In this document: piece by piece, positions 1-9,785 of the stretch
Numbering within the stretch: position 1 is the first letter of the stretch
Layout of the letters: each line of letters starts with the position of its first letter
Assembly (NCBI RefSeq): GCF_029542785.1
Contig: NC_083375.1
Coordinates: 310,001-374,000, forward strand
From: Malassezia japonica
Lineage: Eukaryota > Basidiomycota > Malasseziomycetes > Malasseziales > Malasseziaceae
Direction: 5' to 3'
DNA: 64,000 nucleotides
The notes under the pieces: generated by a model
The model's database searches: none
Told to the model about the DNA's origin: nothing
What the model saw: only the letters and a program-made list of their open reading frames with translations
Program-made: the position numbers and the translations under genes

Positions 1-958
1 AGCGAGCGGTCGGGCGGTACGGTCGCGAGGTACGACGAGAGGCGCTGCACCGGCGCATTGTACGAGAGCGCTGCGTTAGAATAGAGACGACGTACTAATC
101 TTGTGGGTGTTTGGGGGAAAGTGGTCCGTCACGGGGTTTTTGATCACACGCAAGAGCTTTTCCGAGCCCTTGACGCTGCGGATGCTCAGGCGATGAAGCA
201 GTTGCACTTGGTCAGCCAATAATCAACCTACCCATCAGTCCGCTGAAGCGCTTAAACGTGCGGGGAATGCGCACCTGCGGATTCACCTCGATCAGCACGC
301 CTTTGGAGGTGTGAATGTACACTTGCAAGAGACCCGCCTTGTTCAGCGGCGAGTCGAGGAGTGTCAAGAGACACTGGTGCGTAATGTCCGGGCGCGCCTC
401 GGCAATGTCGCGGCCCATCTTTGCCAGCACCTTTTGGTGGTCGTCACAGTTGAGGAGTGCGTACTTTTCGCTCGCCTCCTTGTTTCCCCGCGCGTGCGTC
501 GCGCTGCCGCTCGAGATCTTGTAGGTCTCGAGGCATGCCTGCTCGAGCACGACAATCAGGCGCGGCGTGTTGTTCTTCTCCGAGATGGTCTTGGGCACTT
601 TGGGCGCATTCGGCACGAGCGTCGGCCCCGCGCGCGTGCGCTTCGACGAGGTCGACGCAACCGGCGCCTGCGCACGCAGCACCGACGCAGGCGTGTGCGG
701 CGCAGCGGTCGGCGAGAGCACCGACTTGGCCGGCGCCGGCGCCGCCTCTTCGTCGTCGTCCTCGCCCGCCGGCGCCATCTCCTCGTCCTGCAGGTAGGGG
801 TTGCGCAGCGACGTCACGGAGCGCGACGCACGCAGGTCTGCACGACCCTCGTTACTCGGCAGACGCGACATCTTGCGAAATGCCGTCGTCGCAGGCGCGC
901 TCACCGCCGAGCGCCCCGTCTCCGACTCGTCCGGCGAAAAGTAGTCTTCGTCCGCCAT
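1..958 (-). CDS. EMG1: EMG1/NEP1 18S rRNA pseudouridine N1-methyltransferase, 3' end cut by window edge
   Basis: SPOUT-fold methyltransferase that acts on a hypermodified pseudouridine of 18S rRNA and is needed for small-subunit assembly in the nucleolus (family knowledge). Exons read complement 232..958, 96..206 and 1..70; the rest lies beyond base 1. Introns 207..231 and 71..95 are both 25 nt. Splicing restores the family core: [40 protein letters not shown], then [18 protein letters not shown] and [16 protein letters not shown]. The start is the ATG at 958; the frame extends upstream only to a GTG. About 130 residues of acidic, Ser/Ala-rich sequence precede the enzyme core, which is longer than in the yeast protein. 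Divergent from MBP1. Confidence 0.95.
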
Positions 959-1038
959 CGTGAAAAGAAGCACGTGGCAATGGAGGTGTGCCGAGTGAAA
1001 CGCGGTCGCGCCGCGCCGGGCCGCTTCACCGCGCCAAG
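959..1038. promoter_or_regulatory. Bidirectional promoter EMG1/MBP1
   Basis: Eighty bases between two divergent start codons. It contains the palindrome CACGTG at 971..976, a motif that recurs in many short promoters of this window. Confidence 0.5.
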
Positions 1039-3123
1039 ATGCCCTCGTTGCCGCCTGGGCAGATCTTTAAGGCGACGTACTCTGGTGTGCCGGTGTACGA
1101 GTGCATTATTAAGGATGTGGCCGTGATGCGTCGTCGGAGCGATGCATGGCTGAACGCGACGCAGATCCTCAAGGTTGTCGGCCTGGACAAGTCGCAGCGC
1201 ACGCGTGTGCTCGAGAAGGAGGTGCAGAAAGGCATCCACGAAAAGGTCCAGGGTGGCTACGGCAAGTACCAAGGGACGTGGATCCCGATGGATGTCGCGA
1301 TTGCGCTCGCGGAGCACTACCATATTCGCGAGCTGCTCGAGCCGATCATTGCGTTCGTCCCGTCGGACCGCTCGCCCCCCCCCGCGCCGAAGCACGCGAT
1401 CGCCACGTCGGGGCGCCTGAAGAAGACGCCGAGCGAGGTGATGGACAGCGCGCGCCTGCGCGCCTCGAGCGAGGAAAACAGCAGCGAGGTGATCGGCGCG
1501 GACGAGTACAACCGCTCCGAAGGCTCCATCTCGCCGTCGCCGAGCGACATGTCGTCCGCGAGCCGCACGCCGAGCCCCATCGCGCCGGACGCAAAGGATT
1601 ACGCGCCGCGGTACGCCGACGCGCGGGGCGTGATGTACACGCCGGGCTCGCGCGTCTCGACGCCGTACGGCTACCGCGACCCGTACATGCAGACCACGCC
1701 GACGTACGAAGAGGCGGATCCGCAGGCGCGGTACGCCGAGATCATCCTCGACTACTTTATCAGCGAGACGACCACGATTCCCCCGCTGCTCGTCAGTCCC
1801 CCGCTGGACTTTGACCCGAATATGAGCATCGACGAAGACGAGCACACCGCGCTGCACTGGGCATGCGCGATGGGGCGCATCCGCGTCGTAAAGCTCCTCC
1901 TCTCTGCCGGTGCCGACGTCTTTCGCGTGAACTCGAATGGGCAGACGGCGCTGATGCGCGCGGCAATGTTTTCCAACAACTACGACCTGCGCAAGTTTCC
2001 CGAGCTCTTTGAGCTGCTGCACCGGAGCATCCTCAACATCGACCGCAGCGACCGCACCGTCTTCCACCACGTCGTGGACCTTGCGCTGAGCCGCGGCAAG
2101 CCGCAGGCTAGCCGGTACTACCTCGAGACGATGATCCACCGCCTCGCCGAGTACGGCGACCAGCTCGCGGATATCCTCAACTTCCAGGACGACGAGGGAG
2201 AGACGGCGCTCACGATGGCCGCACGCGCGCGGTCCAAACGCCTGGTCAAGCTCCTGCTCGAGCATGGCGCGGACCCCAAGATCCGCAACCGCGAGGGGAA
2301 GAACGCCGAGGACTATATCGTGGAGGACGAGCGCTTCCGCGCGAGCCCCTCGCGCCCGAGCGCCGCGCTGCCCAGCGCCGAGCCGGCGGGACACCAGGGC
2401 GCGCACACGTCAGAAGCCGGCCAGCGCGCCGCCGGACGCGCCGTCGGCCTCGTCTCGACGCTCCTGCACGACCTCGCCGACTCGTACGACACCGAGCTCG
2501 CGATCCTTGAAAAGAAGCTCGCACACGCCCAGTCGCTCCTCGTACAGATCCAGAGCGAAATTGCAGAGAGCGGGCGCATGGAGGCCGCGCTCCGTGCCAG
2601 CGGCCAGGACACGGACGAGACGCTCGCCAAGGTGCACCGCCTCGAGGACGAGGTGCGCACCGCGTACCGCCGCCGCGACGCAGCCGAGGCCGCGCGCCAG
2701 TGGGCAGACGCCGAAAGCCGGATCCGCTCCGCACAGCACGCGGCCGGCATCGAGGGGCTCGGCCACGTCCACGACGCCGACGTCCAGCCCCTGCTCACGC
2801 CGCCGAGCGACCTGCGCGCCGAGCTCGAGCGCCTGCGCGATGCGACACGCGCCGCATGCGCACGCCGCGACCAGCTCGAACAGACCTACCTCGATAACCA
2901 GCGCGACCAGGCAACGGGGCACACCATGACGACCTACCGCCGCCTAATTGCCGCGGGGTGCGGCGGGATTCCCACCGAAGAGGTCGACGCGGTAGTCAAC
3001 GTCCTCAACGACCTGCTCGAAGAGGGCGACAGCGCAGCCGCGGCCAAGTACGTAGACCAGGTCCGGCCGCGCCCGCAGGAGGAGCGGATGGACGACGGCG
3101 CAGCGCCGGTCGCTGTTTCGTAG
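1039..3123 (+). CDS. MBP1: MBF/SBF-type cell-cycle transcription factor (KilA-N + ankyrin)
   Basis: DNA-binding subunit of the G1/S transcription complex (Mbp1/Swi4, Res1/Res2, Cdc10 family), 694 aa, no intron. The N-terminus (about residues 6-105) is a KilA-N/APSES domain with the hallmark [17 protein letters not shown] and a [12 protein letters not shown] segment. A Ser/Pro-rich linker follows. Ankyrin repeats begin near residue 267 ([20 protein letters not shown]) and 390 ([20 protein letters not shown]). A long helical region rich in Arg, Glu and Ala after residue 460 looks like the coiled-coil dimerisation part. The ATG at 1039 was chosen because the upstream frame opens only at a GTG and the KilA-N domain begins right after this Met. 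Whether it is the Mbp1 or the Res-type paralogue cannot be decided here. Confidence 0.92.
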   Translation: MPSLPPGQIFKATYSGVPVYECIIKDVAVMRRRSDAWLNATQILKVVGLDKSQRTRVLEKEVQKGIHEKVQGGYGKYQGTWIPMDVAIALAEHYHIRELLEPIIAFVPSDRSPPPAPKHAIATSGRLKKTPSEVMDSARLRASSEENSSEVIGADEYNRSEGSISPSPSDMSSASRTPSPIAPDAKDYAPRYADARGVMYTPGSRVSTPYGYRDPYMQTTPTYEEADPQARYAEIILDYFISETTTIPPLLVSPPLDFDPNMSIDEDEHTALHWACAMGRIRVVKLLLSAGADVFRVNSNGQTALMRAAMFSNNYDLRKFPELFELLHRSILNIDRSDRTVFHHVVDLALSRGKPQASRYYLETMIHRLAEYGDQLADILNFQDDEGETALTMAARARSKRLVKLLLEHGADPKIRNREGKNAEDYIVEDERFRASPSRPSAALPSAEPAGHQGAHTSEAGQRAAGRAVGLVSTLLHDLADSYDTELAILEKKLAHAQSLLVQIQSEIAESGRMEAALRASGQDTDETLAKVHRLEDEVRTAYRRRDAAEAARQWADAESRIRSAQHAAGIEGLGHVHDADVQPLLTPPSDLRAELERLRDATRAACARRDQLEQTYLDNQRDQATGHTMTTYRRLIAAGCGGIPTEEVDAVVNVLNDLLEEGDSAAAAKYVDQVRPRPQEERMDDGAAPVAVS

Positions 3124-3149
3124 ATTGGCCCTTTTTTCTCCACTTGACC

Positions 3150-5126
3150 ATGCAAAAAAGTGCGCTGGCCGTGCGTCGCGAGCGGGCGGCGGCGGCGCGC
3201 GCGGCGGTCGTGCCGGAGCGCGTCGAGGAGGCGGCGGCCGCGCCTGCGACGCCCGAGCCGCGCCGCAAAGCGAAAAAGAAACGCACCGACGAGCCGAAAA
3301 AGGGCGAGGCGCGCGAGGCGCCGCGCACGCCGCGAGAGACCCCTCGTAAAGACGAGGCGCGCAAAGACGAGGCGCCGCGCACGCCGCACGACGTGCCACG
3401 CACACCAAGCACCCCGACGCACGCCGAGACCGTCCAGTACGTACCGCCGCGCCTCTATGCGCCGGACTACAAGGGGAGCCACAAGAACTGCGTGCGCTCC
3501 GACGGCACGCTCCTGTGCGGCCTCCGCGACGAGGCGCTGCTCGTGCGCGGCCAGTGCACGATCCACGTCGAAGAGGGGCGCGTGTACGCTGCCGGCGCGG
3601 TGCTCACGCCCGACACGCCGCCGCTCGTCGCGTACGTGCCGAGCGTGCACCCTGCTTTGGAGCTGATCGCGGATGCGGCCGTCGGCACGCACGCCGCGCT
3701 GCCCGGATTTGCGGCGGTAGTGCGCCTGACGCCGCTCTCGACCGGCATCGAGCATGTGGCGCGCGTCTGCCCGGTCGCCGGCCCCGATCCGTTTGCGGAG
3801 CTCTGGATCGTGACCGACGCGGCGCAGGACGCGGTGCGCACGCCGGACGAGTGGGCGCCGGCGCTCGACGCACTCACCGACGCGGACGACTGCATCGCGC
3901 TCGTGCGTGGCGCAAAGAATACCGGCAAGTCGACGTTTGCGCACCTCGCCTTGCACCACCTGCTGCGCACCCACCGCTTTGTCGCCTTCCTCGACCTGGA
4001 CGTCGGCCAGCCCGAGTTTGGGCCGCCGGGCTTTGTCTCGCTCCATATCTTTGACGCATCCGCAGAAGCCGGCGTCGTGGGGCCGGCGTGGGCGCTGCCG
4101 CGCATCGCGGTGCGCGCGCACTTTTACGGCGACGTCTCGCCCCGCGAGGACCCCGCGCGATACGCGGCGTACGTCGCGGACCTCGCCGAGTTTTTCCGCA
4201 CCGAGCTGCACTACTACCGCGACGACCGTGCGGTGCTCGGCCATATGCACAGCGACGCGCCTGCGCGGCCCAAGCAGGAGCGGCGCATGCCGCTCGTCGT
4301 CAACACCCACGGCTGGAACAAGGGCCTGGGCGCAGACCTCGTGCACCAGGCCGCGGAGCGGCTCCAGCCGACGCATGTCTTTGAGCTCGACTCGCGCGAG
4401 GCCGGCGCGCTCGCGGCGTTTGGCGACACGCCGTGCGGCCGCCACGCTGCGCAGGCGCGGCGGCGGCGCATCAACGCGGCCGAGGCACGCACGCTGGCCA
4501 CGCTCTCGTACCTGCACGCGACGCACCTTGCTACCCCGGGCGGCGCGCTGCTCGGCCGCTGGGACTTTTTCACGCCGCTCGTCGCGCAGCGGCCGTGGGT
4601 CGTGGACGTGGCCGAGGGCCTGCCCGGCGGCCTCGAAGTGCACGTCGATCCGTCGCTGGCGCTGCATGCGCTGAACGGCGCACTGGTCGGCCTCGTGGCG
4701 CGCACTCCGGGCGAGGCGCCAGACGGCGACGTGTGGCACGCGGCGCTCCAGCGCGGCGCACAGCCGGCCGTGCACGCGCTTGGCCTCGCGCTCGTGCGTG
4801 GCGTCGACCGCGACCGCGGCGTGCTGCACCTGCTCACGCCGCTCGCGCCGGCGCTCCTCGCCACGCGCCTCGAGGCGTCGTGTGCGGCGCTCGGCGTGGT
4901 GCACAGCGCGCTTGAGCTTCCGATCTGGGCGTCGCTCGACGCGGCGGCCTACGCCGACGTGCTCCAGCAGCGCGACGCGGACCCTGTGCCGATGCTCGCC
5001 GGCATGGCGCGTGCGGATGTGCCCTATCTGGCCTTTCCTACGGAGCTGCTCGCCTCGGATGCGATCGGCGCACGGCCGCGCAAGGTGCGCCGCAATTTAA
5101 TGCGCCGCGCCCAAATTCCTTCGTAG
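3150..5126 (+). CDS. GRC3: GRC3 polynucleotide 5'-hydroxyl kinase
   Basis: Clp1/Grc3/NOL9 family RNA kinase, 658 aa, single exon. In yeast Grc3 works with the nuclease Las1 to process ITS2 and prepares the end for Rat1; RAT1 is also in this window. The N-terminal ~100 residues are Lys/Glu/Pro-rich low complexity. The conserved part starts with YVPPRLYAPDYKGSHKNC. The P-loop is GAKNTGKST at about residues 254-262, followed by VAFLDLDVGQPEFGPPGFVS, which carries the family's Asp and the clamp region. NTHGWNKGLGADLV follows further on. It lies 26 nt after the MBP1 stop on the same strand, so its promoter must overlap MBP1. A CCTCCACT-like element (CTCCACTT, 3138..3145) sits just before the ATG. 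Confidence 0.93.
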   Translation: MQKSALAVRRERAAAARAAVVPERVEEAAAAPATPEPRRKAKKKRTDEPKKGEAREAPRTPRETPRKDEARKDEAPRTPHDVPRTPSTPTHAETVQYVPPRLYAPDYKGSHKNCVRSDGTLLCGLRDEALLVRGQCTIHVEEGRVYAAGAVLTPDTPPLVAYVPSVHPALELIADAAVGTHAALPGFAAVVRLTPLSTGIEHVARVCPVAGPDPFAELWIVTDAAQDAVRTPDEWAPALDALTDADDCIALVRGAKNTGKSTFAHLALHHLLRTHRFVAFLDLDVGQPEFGPPGFVSLHIFDASAEAGVVGPAWALPRIAVRAHFYGDVSPREDPARYAAYVADLAEFFRTELHYYRDDRAVLGHMHSDAPARPKQERRMPLVVNTHGWNKGLGADLVHQAAERLQPTHVFELDSREAGALAAFGDTPCGRHAAQARRRRINAAEARTLATLSYLHATHLATPGGALLGRWDFFTPLVAQRPWVVDVAEGLPGGLEVHVDPSLALHALNGALVGLVARTPGEAPDGDVWHAALQRGAQPAVHALGLALVRGVDRDRGVLHLLTPLAPALLATRLEASCAALGVVHSALELPIWASLDAAAYADVLQQRDADPVPMLAGMARADVPYLAFPTELLASDAIGARPRKVRRNLMRRAQIPS

Positions 5127-5154
5127 GAGCAGTAGTAGTGGAGGTGTCTTGGTC

Positions 5155-6318
5155 ATGCCGACGACCGAGTCGGGCGCGGGCCGCTCGTACTTTGCGACGC
5201 CAGCGCTGGACCATGCGTTTGCAGGTATGGCCGCCGGTACGATTGCGACGCTGTGCATGAATCCGCTCGATCTGATCAAGACGCGGTTCCAGGTGAACAC
5301 GACGGCCTTTTCGCCACATCCCGCCGAGCGCTCGCTGCTGTACCAGCGGCTGCATGCGCGCCCGTGGCTCTTTTACAGCCTCGGCGGCAAGACGGGCGTG
5401 GATATCATCGATGCGCTGCGTGGCATCGTCGCGCGCGACGGCGTCCAAGGGCTGTACCGCGGCGTGATGCCCAACATTGTCGGCAACGCCTCGTCGTGGG
5501 GCCTCTACTTTTTGTGGTACACCATGATCAAGGAGTACATGGCGCGCGGCTCGCGCGACGACCAGCCCGTTCGCCTTACTGCGACCGAGCACCTGCTTGC
5601 GGCGACCGAGAGCGGCGTGATCACCGCGTTTATGACGAACCCCATTTGGGTGATCAAGACGCGCATGTTTACCACCTCGGCCCAGTCTATGGCCCACGGG
5701 CCGAGTGCCGCAGGGACACGCAGCGCGGCGAGTGCGCCGGACCTCGCCGGGACGCCCGGCATGGTCGGCCGCCCCGGCGCGAGGCCAGTGGTGTACAAAG
5801 GCCTCTGGGACGGGCTCGTGTCGACGCTGCGGACCGAAGGCATTGCCGGCCTGTACAAGGGTGTCGGCCTCGCGGTGCTCGGCGTGTCGAACGGCGCGAT
5901 CCAGTTTATGGCGTACGAGCAGCTGAAGCAGTGGCGCTGCAGCGCCGTCCTGCGCCGAGAAGGGCGCACGCCACCCTTTGCCGAGACGCAGCTCGACAAT
6001 GTGCGCCTGAGCAACACCGAATACACGACCATTTCCGGCGCCGCGAAGCTCGTCGCAATCGCAGTTACATACCCCTACCAGGTGGTCCGCTCGCGCGTGC
6101 AAAACCACGCGACAATACACCTCTACCCCAATGCCTGGGCGTGCGTCGCGCGGACGTACAAAGAAGAGGGCCTGCGTGCATTCTACCGCGGCTTTGCGAC
6201 GAACGCGGTGCGTATTCTGCCTGGGACATGCGTGACGTTTGTCGCGTACGAGAACGTCTCGTGGGCGCTGCGCAGTGCCGCGCGCCTGCGCGACGAGCGC
6301 GACGTGCATAGGTCATAG
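5155..6318 (+). CDS. FLX1: Mitochondrial FAD/folate carrier, FLX1-like
   Basis: Inner-membrane solute carrier of the SLC25 family, 387 aa, single exon. Three tandem ~100-residue modules carry the signature PX(D/E)XX(K/R): PLDLIKTR near residue 37, PIWVIKTRM near 163 and YPYQVVRSR near 304. The PIW variant in repeat 2 and the overall order match the FLX1/SLC25A32 group, which moves FAD or folate into the matrix; substrate is inferred, not proven. Between repeats 1 and 2 is an insertion with Gly/Ala/Pro residues (around residues 180-210). The start is the ATG at 5155, not the in-frame TTG at 5149. AGTGGAGG at 5137..5144 lies just upstream. It ends 13 nt from the convergent PMT1 gene. Confidence 0.85.
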   Translation: MPTTESGAGRSYFATPALDHAFAGMAAGTIATLCMNPLDLIKTRFQVNTTAFSPHPAERSLLYQRLHARPWLFYSLGGKTGVDIIDALRGIVARDGVQGLYRGVMPNIVGNASSWGLYFLWYTMIKEYMARGSRDDQPVRLTATEHLLAATESGVITAFMTNPIWVIKTRMFTTSAQSMAHGPSAAGTRSAASAPDLAGTPGMVGRPGARPVVYKGLWDGLVSTLRTEGIAGLYKGVGLAVLGVSNGAIQFMAYEQLKQWRCSAVLRREGRTPPFAETQLDNVRLSNTEYTTISGAAKLVAIAVTYPYQVVRSRVQNHATIHLYPNAWACVARTYKEEGLRAFYRGFATNAVRILPGTCVTFVAYENVSWALRSAARLRDERDVHRS

Positions 6319-6331
6319 TCCACTATTCGCT

Positions 6332-8989
6332 CTACTGTGCCGCGCCGGGCTTGCGACTACTTTCCGGCTCGTCCTTGCGGTTGCTGCCGATGGACTGCGT
6401 GCCCTGCAGCATCGCCTGTTGCCGCTGTGCCTGGTCGAGGCCCTTGAGGTGCGGGACGTGGGCGGAAGAGCTCGCCGCGCTCGACGCGTTCTCGCCAAGG
6501 CCCGCCTCAAACGCCCGGTGGCCGCTCGCGACGGCCGCCGACGACTGCGCCGCGTTCGGCGCGGGGAACGCGATCTTGTGGAGCATGTCAGGCACCTTTT
6601 GGAGCCACGGGTGCGAGGCGTGGTGGCCTTCCGGAGCGTTGACCACCGAGTCGTACGTGTCGTACACGCTCACGTCCTCGGGGAAGTCGACGCAGTTAAA
6701 GTCCCACGACTTGAGCATGATCGAGCTCTGGCACCCATCTCCCGTCCAGCGCGAGGCGTACGCCAGCGGCGCATAGCGCCAAAAGACCAGCGCAGAGATC
6801 GCGGCAACGGCCAGCGCCGCTTGGATGCGCACGCGCGGCCGCAGGCGCCCGGTGACCATGTCAAAGAGTGCGGCACTGAGCAGGATCGAGATGTAGAGTG
6901 CAGGCAGGTAGTGGTGGATAAAGAGCTGGCGCTTCATCAGCCAGAACGGCAGGTAGTGCAGCGCCCACGCCACCGCGAGGAAGCCACAGACGCGGTCGTA
7001 GAATACAATGGAGCTGCGCGCAAAGTCGTTGCAGCCGCGCTGCGCACGCAGCACCAGCAGCACACGCGCGACAATGTACGCAAGCACCGAGAGCGTGCCG
7101 GCGGCCCACACGAGCGGGTTGCCAAAGAGGTACACCTGGCGGTGGTGCTTCGTCCAAAAGTTGATGCCGCGGCGCAAAAAGGGCCACTGGATCGGGCGCG
7201 ACTCGTATACGTGGTGCTCCGTCAACCGCTGGTTCACCGCCCACATGGTCTGCTGCAGCTCGAAAAACTTGGCGAAAAAGCCCGGGAGGACATAGTTCAC
7301 CTTGGCGGCGTTGGCGTCTGACTCGAGCATCGGGTGCTCGTTCGTCTCAACGTACCAGAGCGAGTTGGGGATCGTCGGCGAGCCGTTGCACGTCACTTCC
7401 TGCTGGCCAAAGCCCCAGTCCGGGAGCGAGACGGTGTGCGAATAGAGGTAGCAGCCCAGGTTGGCGTGGCGCAGGCGGAAGACGGTGCGCAAAGCGACCA
7501 CGCGCTTGCCCGCGCCACGCGGGATCGTGTGCCGCTGCTCCTCGATCTCGACAATCCAGTCGTCGTTCACGTCGCCGCCAAACTTTTGGTCGGGGAAGCC
7601 GTAGCCGCTGACCTCGTTCTGGTAGTCCGACTCGCTCACCGGCGGCCGGTGGTTCGAGTGCGAGTGCAGGCGGACCTTGGTCTGGTCGTGCAGCAAGCGG
7701 ATCCGCATGCCGTCCTCGAGGTGCGTGACATTGTGTAGGTAGCGCGTCACCTCGTCGTCCGGCGTGATTGCGTGCCCGTTCTCGTCCTTTTGCAGCTCGT
7801 TCTCACCGGGGGCCAGGAGGACAATCCACTCGTTGTTGTTGTCGACAAACGGATAGAGGGTGATCTGCTGCTGCTTGCTGCCCGTCTGCATCTGGTGGGG
7901 ATGCGAGTGCAGGTAGCCGCCGAGCGTGTTGAGGTGCTGGATGCGCACCTTGGAACCGAGCGCGACGTCCGCAAACGTGTCCGGCGTCTGGTGCCCCTCG
8001 AGCGTGTGCCGAAAGGGCCAGGACATGAACGTGTCGCCGCCGCCCTCTTTCGACAGCACCGCAAAGTGCACCGCAAAGGTCAGCACGTACACCACCGCCG
8101 GGAGCGCAATCAGGCACACGGCCCGCGCCGCAAAGTGCATCGCGACGCGCTGCACCGGCACGCGCAGGTTGCCGAGGTGGTACCAGAGCTGGACGACGAC
8201 CGCAGCGCCCACGGCCGCGATCGTAAAGAGGCCGACCCACTTGCACGAGACCACCGCGCCGAGCGACAGCCCGGTGAGCGCCAGGAGCACCCACCACCGC
8301 GTGGAGAACGGGGCGCGCTGGTCGACCTGGCTAAAGTTGACCCACGCACAGAGCGCGGCCGCGACGAAAAAGACGAGCGGCGCGTCGAGGAGAATGAGGC
8401 GCGACTGCGTCGTGAGCGCATTCTCAAAGGTCACGAGCAGCGCCCCGAGCAGCGCCGAGGCCGGGCGCAGCTGCAGGCCGCGCAACGTAAAGTACGCGAG
8501 CGGGATCGTAGCAAAGCCAAACAGCGCACCGACCATGCGCATCGCGACGTACGGCACCTCTTCCGCGTCAGATGTCACAAGGTACTCCCTGCCGATCTCG
8601 CTAAAGTCAAAGTTGCCTTTGAAGCCGTTGAGCCACGCCGCGAGCGTGATGAGCAGCTTCGCGAGGGGGGGGTGCACGTCCATAAAGAACGTGCGCTTGA
8701 TGTACTTGGCCGCAAAGCCGCCAAAGTGCACCTCATCAAACACCACACTGCTCGGGCGGTCCAGGCGCCAGAAACGCACAAAGAGCGCAATTATCAACAC
8801 GAGGCCCAGCGCGAGGTACTCGCCGCGGGCGATGCCCTGGGCCGGCCGCAGCGGCGCGGGCTCGGGCGTGCCTTGGGCCAGGAGCTTCTCCTTCTCGGCG
8901 CTGGGCACATCGTGCGCCACTCGCGCCTCAATATCGGGCGTCTGCGTCTGCCGTACGCGCATCCCGTGCGCACTCCGTCCGGCGTCCAT
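6332..8989 (-). CDS. PMT1: Protein O-mannosyltransferase, PMT1 subfamily
   Basis: Dolichyl-phosphate-mannose:protein O-mannosyltransferase of the ER membrane (GT39), 885 aa, single exon. A first membrane segment near residue 75 is followed by the luminal catalytic loop VVFDEVHFGGFA (the DE pair is catalytic in the family) and TFFMDVHPPLAKLL. The central luminal part carries MIR repeats with the typical GGYLHSH and GCYLYSH motifs and KPPVSES-like RPPVSES. Several hydrophobic segments follow, with LMKRQLFIHHYLPALY near the C-terminus. HVYESRPIQWPFLRRG resembles the PMT1 rather than PMT2 or PMT4 subfamily; subfamily assignment is less sure than the family. The tail after residue ~800 is Ser/Ala-rich. 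The start is ATG 8989; upstream frame has no ATG close by. Confidence 0.93.
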   Translation of the reverse strand: MDAGRSAHGMRVRQTQTPDIEARVAHDVPSAEKEKLLAQGTPEPAPLRPAQGIARGEYLALGLVLIIALFVRFWRLDRPSSVVFDEVHFGGFAAKYIKRTFFMDVHPPLAKLLITLAAWLNGFKGNFDFSEIGREYLVTSDAEEVPYVAMRMVGALFGFATIPLAYFTLRGLQLRPASALLGALLVTFENALTTQSRLILLDAPLVFFVAAALCAWVNFSQVDQRAPFSTRWWVLLALTGLSLGAVVSCKWVGLFTIAAVGAAVVVQLWYHLGNLRVPVQRVAMHFAARAVCLIALPAVVYVLTFAVHFAVLSKEGGGDTFMSWPFRHTLEGHQTPDTFADVALGSKVRIQHLNTLGGYLHSHPHQMQTGSKQQQITLYPFVDNNNEWIVLLAPGENELQKDENGHAITPDDEVTRYLHNVTHLEDGMRIRLLHDQTKVRLHSHSNHRPPVSESDYQNEVSGYGFPDQKFGGDVNDDWIVEIEEQRHTIPRGAGKRVVALRTVFRLRHANLGCYLYSHTVSLPDWGFGQQEVTCNGSPTIPNSLWYVETNEHPMLESDANAAKVNYVLPGFFAKFFELQQTMWAVNQRLTEHHVYESRPIQWPFLRRGINFWTKHHRQVYLFGNPLVWAAGTLSVLAYIVARVLLVLRAQRGCNDFARSSIVFYDRVCGFLAVAWALHYLPFWLMKRQLFIHHYLPALYISILLSAALFDMVTGRLRPRVRIQAALAVAAISALVFWRYAPLAYASRWTGDGCQSSIMLKSWDFNCVDFPEDVSVYDTYDSVVNAPEGHHASHPWLQKVPDMLHKIAFPAPNAAQSSAAVASGHRAFEAGLGENASSAASSSAHVPHLKGLDQAQRQQAMLQGTQSIGSNRKDEPESSRKPGAAQ

Positions 8990-9028
8990 GGCGGCAGTCG
9001 GAAGCCTACGGGAATAAGTGGAGGGACC
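8990..9028. promoter_or_regulatory. 39-bp bidirectional promoter PMT1/FAU1
   Basis: The whole space between two divergent ATGs is 39 nt. It contains AGTGGAGG at 9017..9024, one of the repeated promoter motifs of the window. Confidence 0.4.
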
Positions 9029-9771
9029 ATGACGCTGGCGGCGGTGAAGCAGGCGCTGCGCAAAGAGGCCGCGCACGCCGTGCAAGGGCTCTCGCGCAGT
9101 GCGCTCGAGGAGCAGTGTACGTAGCGCAGCTAAGACAGCCGCGGCCGTGTGCACCGCAGTGCAGGCGCTGCCGCAGTTTCGCGCCGCACGCACAATCAGC
9201 ATCTACCTGAGCATGCCGTCCGGCGAGCTCGATACGTGGGCGCTGTGCCGCGCAACGCTCGACGACAAGGCACTATACGTGCCGCGCTTTTCGACGCTGG
9301 CTGCCGGGTCGAACGCCAACGTGAAGCACAAGTTTACGACAGACATGGAGATGCTCCGCGTGCACGACGCCCACGAGCTCGCGCACGGCCTGACGCAGAA
9401 CAAGTGGGGCATTGCCGAGCCGCCGCCGACGCGCGACGGGCAGGACCGCGAGGCGGGTACGTACTCTGTCTAACGAAGCGCTCGCCGACGCGTCGCTCGA
9501 CGTGATCATCGTGCCGGGCATGCTCTTTGACCGCCGCGGAGGACGCCTTGGGCACGGCAAAGGCTACTATGACCGCTACCTCCAAAAAGCCGCGGCGCAC
9601 GCCACGGCGCGCGGGCGCCCGGTGCCGTACATTGGTACGTTGCTTTTTGCTCACCCAGTCGCCGTCGCGCTCCGCGAGCAGGTGCGCGACGCGCCCGTGC
9701 CGATGGACGACACCGACGTCTCGATCGACGCGCTGATCACGGCCGACGAGACGCGCATCTTTTCTCCCTAG
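9029..9771 (+). CDS. FAU1: 5-formyltetrahydrofolate cyclo-ligase
   Basis: Converts 5-formyl-THF to 5,10-methenyl-THF using ATP, in one-carbon metabolism. Exons 9029..9116, 9139..9456 and 9479..9771 encode 232 aa; both introns are 22 nt with GTACGT donors. Family marks are RTISIYLSMPSGELDT in exon 2, where the substrate-binding segment begins, and PGMLFDRRGGRLGHGKGYYD in exon 3, the nucleotide-binding loop. Exon 1 alone looks like nothing, and only removal of the first 22 nt joins it in frame. The gene is divergent from PMT1 and ends 14 nt from the convergent acyl-CoA-binding protein gene. FLX1, a possible folate carrier, is two genes away; I make nothing of that. Confidence 0.93.
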
Positions 9772-9785
9772 TCACGTACGTATCT

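Noticed and set aside
988..1038. Upstream extension of MBP1 from a GTG
   Set aside because: No ATG; the KilA-N domain starts directly after ATG 1039 and the extension runs through the EMG1/MBP1 promoter.
2934..4904. 656-codon minus-strand frame opposite GRC3
   Set aside because: Same kind of antisense shadow; no recognisable motif and it overlaps two certain genes.
5149..5154. TTG start two codons upstream of FLX1
   Set aside because: Nuclear fungal genes start at ATG; 5155 is an ATG in the same frame.
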